A DNA stretch of 24,314 nucleotides, from positions 1 through 24,314 of the forward strand of contig JBBDIO010000166.1 of the NCBI GenBank assembly GCA_040880365.1, in the 5' to 3' direction. Position 1 is the stretch's first letter. Every line of letters begins with the position of its first letter. Shown piece by piece: positions 20,801-24,314 of this stretch. The DNA is from JBBDIO01 sp040880365 (GTDB taxonomy: Bacteria > Chloroflexota > Anaerolineae > Caldilineales > Caldilineaceae). The position numbers and the translations under genes are program-made. A model generated the notes under the pieces. It worked only from the letters and a program-made list of their open reading frames with translations, made no database searches and was not told the origin of the DNA.

Positions 20801-21753
20801 ACCGCCACCAGGTCTTCGTTGGTCAGAATACGCGTATTCAACGATGTATCCAGCCCCAGACGCCGATTCAGCTTATAGCGCCCCACACGCCCCAAATCGT
20901 AGCGGCGCGACGAGAAAAACAGATTCTGCAAGAAATTTTTGGCATTATCCAGCGTAGGCGGATCGCCCGGACGCAGCTTCTTATAAAATTCCAGCAAGGC
21001 ATCATCCACGCCCTTTTCGCTGGAATCGGTGGGATTGCTGGTCACATCACGTTCCAGCGTGGCGTCGATAAATGGATGATCGACATTTGTATCCACGTCG
21101 GCAAACGCCTCGCGGATCTCATCATCCGTGCCAAACCCCACCGCACGCAACAGTATGGTGACCGGCAACTTGCGCTTGCGGTCGACCTTCACACTGATAA
21201 TATCGCGTTTGCTGCTCTCAAATTCCAACCATGCGCCGCGGCTGGGGATCAGCTTGGCGCCGGCCAGTTCGCGCCCGGTCGCCCGGTCTTCTTCAGCCGT
21301 GAAATAGACGCCCGGCGAACGAATCAACTGGCTCACCACCACGCGCTCGCTACCGTTAATAATAAAGGTCGCAGCCTCGGTCATGAGCGGGAAATCGCCC
21401 ATAAAGACCTCTTGCTCGCTAATCTCACCCGTATCTTTGTTGATCAGCTTGACATTGACCCACAGCGGGGCCGAAAAGGTAATATCCCGCTCTCGGCATT
21501 CCTCTTCGGGATACTTAGGCTCGCCAAACCGAAAATCGCCAAATTGAAGTTCCAGATTTTTGTTGAAGCTGACGATAGGCGAAATCTCTTCAAACAGGTC
21601 GCGCAATCCTTCATCCTTAAACCACTCGAAGCTGCGCAACTGCACCTCCGTCAAGCGCGGCAGCTCCAGGATCGTTGGGGTCCGGGCATACGTCTTACGC
21701 GAAGTCTGCACACCCCGCACATTAGAATTGGTACCATTCGAGGACACACTCAT
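17845..21753 (-). CDS. rpoB: DNA-directed RNA polymerase subunit beta
   Basis: A 1302-residue subunit forming the catalytic centre with beta'. The rifampicin-pocket region reads [20 protein letters not shown] then [10 protein letters not shown] (around 20470-20570). Positions equivalent to E. coli Q513, D516, H526 and S531 are wild-type, so target-based rifampicin resistance is not expected. Other landmarks: [55 protein letters not shown] and [20 protein letters not shown]. An Asn/Gly/Ala linker ([14 protein letters not shown], near 535-548) is an unusual insertion. ATG 21753 has AAGGAG 11 bases upstream. It is the first gene of rpoB-rpoC. Ribosomal protein genes rplJ and rplL, its usual upstream neighbours, are not seen. 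Confidence 0.98.
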   Translation of the reverse strand: [1302 protein letters not shown]

Positions 21754-21933
21754 GTAGCTTTCAGCTCCTTCATAAAAGGATGAAGTTCATTAGGATTTAG
21801 CCGGATATTCGCGTCTAGTGGTTGAAGCCCGCGACTCCATACCCTACACATTGCCATCCGGTTGATCCCTCACCTCAAAAATACGCCAGAAAAACACACC
21901 CAAAAAACACACCAGGTCGATAAATAGCAATAA

Positions 21934-22013
21934 GACACCCTCATAGGTAGTTACTGCGCGATTGACCCAACACTGGATCCCATCGCGCAAATCACTACCT
22001 ACAAAGAGGTGTC
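21934..22013 (-). promoter_or_regulatory. Large imperfect inverted repeat 180 bases upstream of rpoB
   Basis: Arms 21934-21962 and 21982-22013 pair in three blocks: GACACC/GGTGTC, TAGGTAGT/ACTACCTA and TGCGCGAT/ATCGCGCA. Small internal loops separate the blocks and the end loop has 19 bases. Read in the rpoB direction, the structure is followed by the T-rich TTATTGCTATTTATC. This fits a terminator or attenuator preceding rpoB; E. coli has an attenuator between rplL and rpoB. It could alternatively end a gene lost in the nearby gap. Confidence 0.6.
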
Positions 22014-22220
22014 TGTATGTAATAGCACAGTTTCAACTTACAGGGTTGATTTCCCTATGCCGATAATATTGATAGACTGTTCCAACTTCTACTCTAGCCC
22101 TGTTGCCGTGCACCGCTCCAATACTAACCAGCATTCAAAATCGAGCAATGTGCGCAACACCAGCACCCTTGAACGCATAGATTTAACCAGCGATAATCAC
22201 GCCCGCGATAGTCATGCCAG

Positions 22221-22320
22221 NNNNNNNNNNNNNNNNNNNNNNNNNNNNNNNNNNNNNNNNNNNNNNNNNNNNNNNNNNNNNNNNNNNNNNNNNNNNNNNN
22301 NNNNNNNNNNNNNNNNNNNN
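22221..22320. other. Assembly gap of 100 N
   Basis: Exactly 100 N, a common placeholder for a scaffold join of unknown size. The two sides may be much farther apart than shown, and a small gene could be missing here. Confidence 0.95.
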
Positions 22321-22574
22321 GAAGGTGTGTCAGCTAATACCGGTCAACAAACCTCGATTGGCCTTGTGCAAACGCGATTCTGCCTAAAATGCATACAGAA
22401 AGTATACTACATGTTCGCCCAAACAGCTATACATAAGATTCGACATCAGCCATCGGTGGCTATTATATTGCGACTGATAATATTACCACTACCCCAAATA
22501 ACTGTCAAATCCAGATTTCGTCAATTTCCGTTAATTGCCGTGCCCCTTGCGACCTGCCCAAAGTTCAAAGCGGG

Positions 22575-24170
22575 CTACCGCGCATTGCGCATCAAGCCCG
22601 GCAGCAAGACACGACAGGGACACTCACTGGCCCCAGCCGGATTGTCCTGAGGGGGAGTAGGCGACTCGTCATCCGGCAGTGTCGGTTGCTTATCGTCCGG
22701 TGGCGTCGGTTGTTCGTCATCTGGCGGTGTCGGTTGCTCGTCATCGGGCGGCGTCGGCTGCTCATCATCGGGTAGCGTCGGCTGACACACAGTTTCACTA
22801 CACAGCGTATCCAGTGCGACCGCAATATCCACGAGGCCCTGCCCCATCTGTTCGGAATAGTCAGGATTCACTGCATCCACCGACTGTGCCGTGCGGCGGA
22901 TAACCGAACGAATCGTAGTGGGCGAAATCTCTCCAGCCAGACTGCGCAATAGTGCAGCCTGCCCCGCCACAATCGGCGTCGACATCGATGTACCACTCCA
23001 ATAGGCATAGGCATTCTCTGGCACCGTACTATAAACGCCCACGCCCGGCGCCACTACGTCAATCCACTCCCCATAATTGGCAAAATCGGCCTTGCGGTTC
23101 GTTTCATCTACCGCGCTAACCGCAATCACATCACCTTCCTCAGCCGGATATTGGGGGCTGGAAGAATTCAGATTTCCCGCCGCCGCCACAAACACAACGC
23201 CGTGCGTTCCCAAGGCGTCTTCGATTACATCTTCCAGCAGATCCGAATCTTCCGCCGCGCCCAGGCTGAGATTGACCACATGCGCGCCATTTTCCGTGGC
23301 AAAGAGAATCCCCTCGGCAATGCGAAAAATTTCGCCGCGCCCATCCGAATTGAGGACCCGCACCGGCATAATGCGGACATCGGGCGCAACCAGCGTCACA
23401 ATCCCTGCAACATGTGTGCCGTGTCCCACCGCCTCATCAATCAGGCCGTCGCCGTCATCATCCAGGCCATTGCCGGCGTCGTCGGGATCAGCATCATCGT
23501 CGATATAATCATAGCGGGCCGCGGTGAGCCGATCCGCCAGCGCGGGATGGTCCAACTGCACGCCCGTATCCAACACAGCCACCACAACCCCCACGCCGGT
23601 ACTCCGTTCATGCACAGCATCTAGCGCCAGCGTCTGACGCGCATATTGGGTGGTGCGTGGCTCTTCGTCCTCGCCGCCCCACGACCAGGTAAAATTGCCC
23701 CCACTTTCGGGAATTTCACTAGAAAAGTTGGGATCAGCATAGAGGATGCGCACATCATTCTCGAACAATTCTTCCCAGTCTTCAGCTTCGAAATCATCAT
23801 CGCCGTCGTCATCATCATCGCCGTCGTCATCGTCATCATCGTCTTCTGGGTCGGGATCAAAGGGCGGAAGATCCGGCAAATGGATCAGATAAATCCCGCG
23901 CGATTCCAACAGCGTATTGAGCGTGGCCGTGCCATAATAGGCGTTGATCTCGTCGATCGTCGCGCCTGCATCGGGATTCAGCTTGATGACCAACTCGTCG
24001 ATATCGTCGTCGTCATCATCTGCCCAGACGGGTGTGACTCCCAGACTGGCGGCAAGCAGACAAAATGCCATCAGCGCCACCAACAGGCGCAGATGCACCC
24101 GCCCGCGCCCAACCCAACTTCGCCAACCGATCAATTCGCGCATTGCACCCCAGATTTTCAATTTATCCAT
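22575..24170 (-). CDS. Secreted subtilisin-like serine protease (S8) with Pro-rich stalk and C-terminal LPGLMR-type tail
   Basis: A 531-residue exported protease. Residues 1-50 are a long signal peptide, with hydrophobic core about 29-44 and likely cleavage after VWA. A pro-domain (about 57-150, ELVIKLNPDAGATIDEINAYYG) resembles subtilase pro-peptides and is interrupted by a long Asp/Gly tract (109-126). The catalytic triad is Asp 201 (AVLDTGV), His 250 (GHGTHVAG) and Ser 395 (SGTSMSTP), with oxyanion Asn 333. Just before the His is a DDDGDGLIDE segment resembling a calcium-binding loop. After the catalytic domain come five 8-residue QPTxPDDx repeats and the end CPCRVLLPGLMRNAR. ATG 24170 is chosen because GGAG lies 9 bases upstream; GTG 24185 would add 5 residues. 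Substrate unknown; probably surface-held. Confidence 0.92.
   Translation of the reverse strand: MDKLKIWGAMRELIGWRSWVGRGRVHLRLLVALMAFCLLAASLGVTPVWADDDDDDIDELVIKLNPDAGATIDEINAYYGTATLNTLLESRGIYLIHLPDLPPFDPDPEDDDDDDDGDDDDDGDDDFEAEDWEELFENDVRILYADPNFSSEIPESGGNFTWSWGGEDEEPRTTQYARQTLALDAVHERSTGVGVVVAVLDTGVQLDHPALADRLTAARYDYIDDDADPDDAGNGLDDDGDGLIDEAVGHGTHVAGIVTLVAPDVRIMPVRVLNSDGRGEIFRIAEGILFATENGAHVVNLSLGAAEDSDLLEDVIEDALGTHGVVFVAAAGNLNSSSPQYPAEEGDVIAVSAVDETNRKADFANYGEWIDVVAPGVGVYSTVPENAYAYWSGTSMSTPIVAGQAALLRSLAGEISPTTIRSVIRRTAQSVDAVNPDYSEQMGQGLVDIAVALDTLCSETVCQPTLPDDEQPTPPDDEQPTPPDDEQPTPPDDKQPTLPDDESPTPPQDNPAGASECPCRVLLPGLMRNAR
22665..22784 (-). repeat. Five 24-bp tandem units encoding QPTxPDDx
   Basis: Five 8-residue units (QPTLPDDE, QPTPPDDE twice, QPTPPDDK, QPTLPDDE) form the stalk of the protease, with a sixth degenerate unit (SPTPPQDN) after them. 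Third-position differences among copies show the array is not freshly duplicated. Confidence 0.85.
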
Positions 24171-24210
24171 GCTGCCACTCTCCACAGACCTAAATATAGG
24201 GAATACAAGG

Positions 24211-24314
24211 TCTCAACATTGCGATCTCAACATGAGGTCTTACCATGCCGTCTAAAATGTGCCGTCTAAAATGTGCCGTCTAAAATGTGCCGTCTAAAAT
24301 GTGCCGTCTAAAAT
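24211..24314. repeat. 14-bp tandem array running off the window
   Basis: Five consecutive copies of a 14-base unit (GTGCCGTCTAAAAT; first copy begins AT) fill 24245-24314. They are preceded at the same spacing by diverged units TCTCAACATTGCGA (24211-24224), TCTCAACATGAGGT (24225-24238) and CTTACCATGCCGT (24239-24251). The last four copies are identical. The array continues past the edge, so copy number is unknown. It lies 40 bases upstream of the protease start codon. Confidence 0.85.

Larger units (their letters stand above)
21754..22574. other. Non-coding region upstream of rpoB, with assembly gap
   Basis: About 820 bases including 100 N. I see no coding sequence that survives without crossing the N run, no tRNA and no convincing promoter for rpoB. 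The only clear structure is the inverted repeat at 21934-22013. Sequence between 22014 and 22220 and between 22321 and 22574 is relatively AT-rich and unassigned. Confidence 0.65.

Noticed and set aside
21934..22013. MITE or integron attC site
   Set aside because: The arms are inverted and the size fits, but there is no flanking target duplication and no GTTRRRY/RYYYAAC core at the ends, so a regulatory hairpin is more likely.
22321..22574. TATACT-containing promoter near 22400
   Set aside because: The -10-like element lacks a -35 at proper spacing on either strand and does not lead into a gene on the plus strand.
22009..22650. An open frame spanning the 100-N gap
   Set aside because: It exists only because N codons are not stops; the sequence on either side has no protein-like character and it overlaps the protease end.
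24211..24314. CRISPR array
   Set aside because: Units are 14 bp and directly abutting, with no spacers between them and no cas genes in the window.

Overview
The window looks like a bacterial metagenome-assembled scaffold: it has two runs of N, at 17805-17814 and 22221-22320. A Chloroflexota of the Anaerolineae/Caldilineae type is my best guess. The basis is the style of the proteins: an amidase of the GHxxxDSGAVC type, a RodZ-like protein with a Pro/Ala-rich exterior and a C-terminal beta domain, and a subtilase ending in a Pro-rich spacer plus an LPGLMR-type tail. This rests on family recognition, not on a search. The DNA is fairly GC-rich, and Leu TTA/CTA and Ser TCA codons are rare enough to leave very long open frames antisense to real genes.

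Layout. 1-318 (-): start of a fumarylacetoacetate-hydrolase-family gene. 319-1116: an 800-base intergenic region with a strong promoter-like pair at 587-616 and several short repeats. 1117-7121 (+): a complete five-gene Opp/Dpp-type ABC importer (lipoprotein, two permeases, two ATPases). The genes are tightly coupled except for a hairpin-bearing gap after the binding protein, and the operon ends at a terminator. 7248-8546 (-): an MFS transporter. 8834-9403 (+): peptide deformylase, divergent from the MFS gene. 9554-10864 (-): a RodZ-like membrane protein. 11148-12910 (+): a cell-wall amidase overlapping an acetyltransferase gene, divergent from the RodZ-like gene. 13009-21753 (-): rpoB then rpoC, the two large RNA polymerase subunits. 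21754-22574: non-coding, with a large imperfect inverted repeat and an assembly gap. 22575-24170 (-): a secreted subtilisin-like protease. 24211-24314: a 14-bp tandem array running off the end.

How the parts relate. The importer genes form one transport machine; its substrate (peptide or oligosaccharide) is not fixed by sequence. Deformylase and rpoBC are core expression genes. The RodZ-like protein and the amidase, transcribed from facing-away promoters, both fit envelope and cell-shape functions. Convergent gene pairs are separated by bidirectional terminators at 7127-7168, 9432-9469 and 12933-12969.

I found no mobile element, CRISPR, tRNA, rRNA or defence system. The non-routine signals are the rpoB-upstream inverted repeat, the long putative leader of the importer operon, the 14-bp array near the protease, a recurring tendency to tandem duplications of 13-16 bp in both coding and non-coding DNA, and the surface-protein architecture of the protease.
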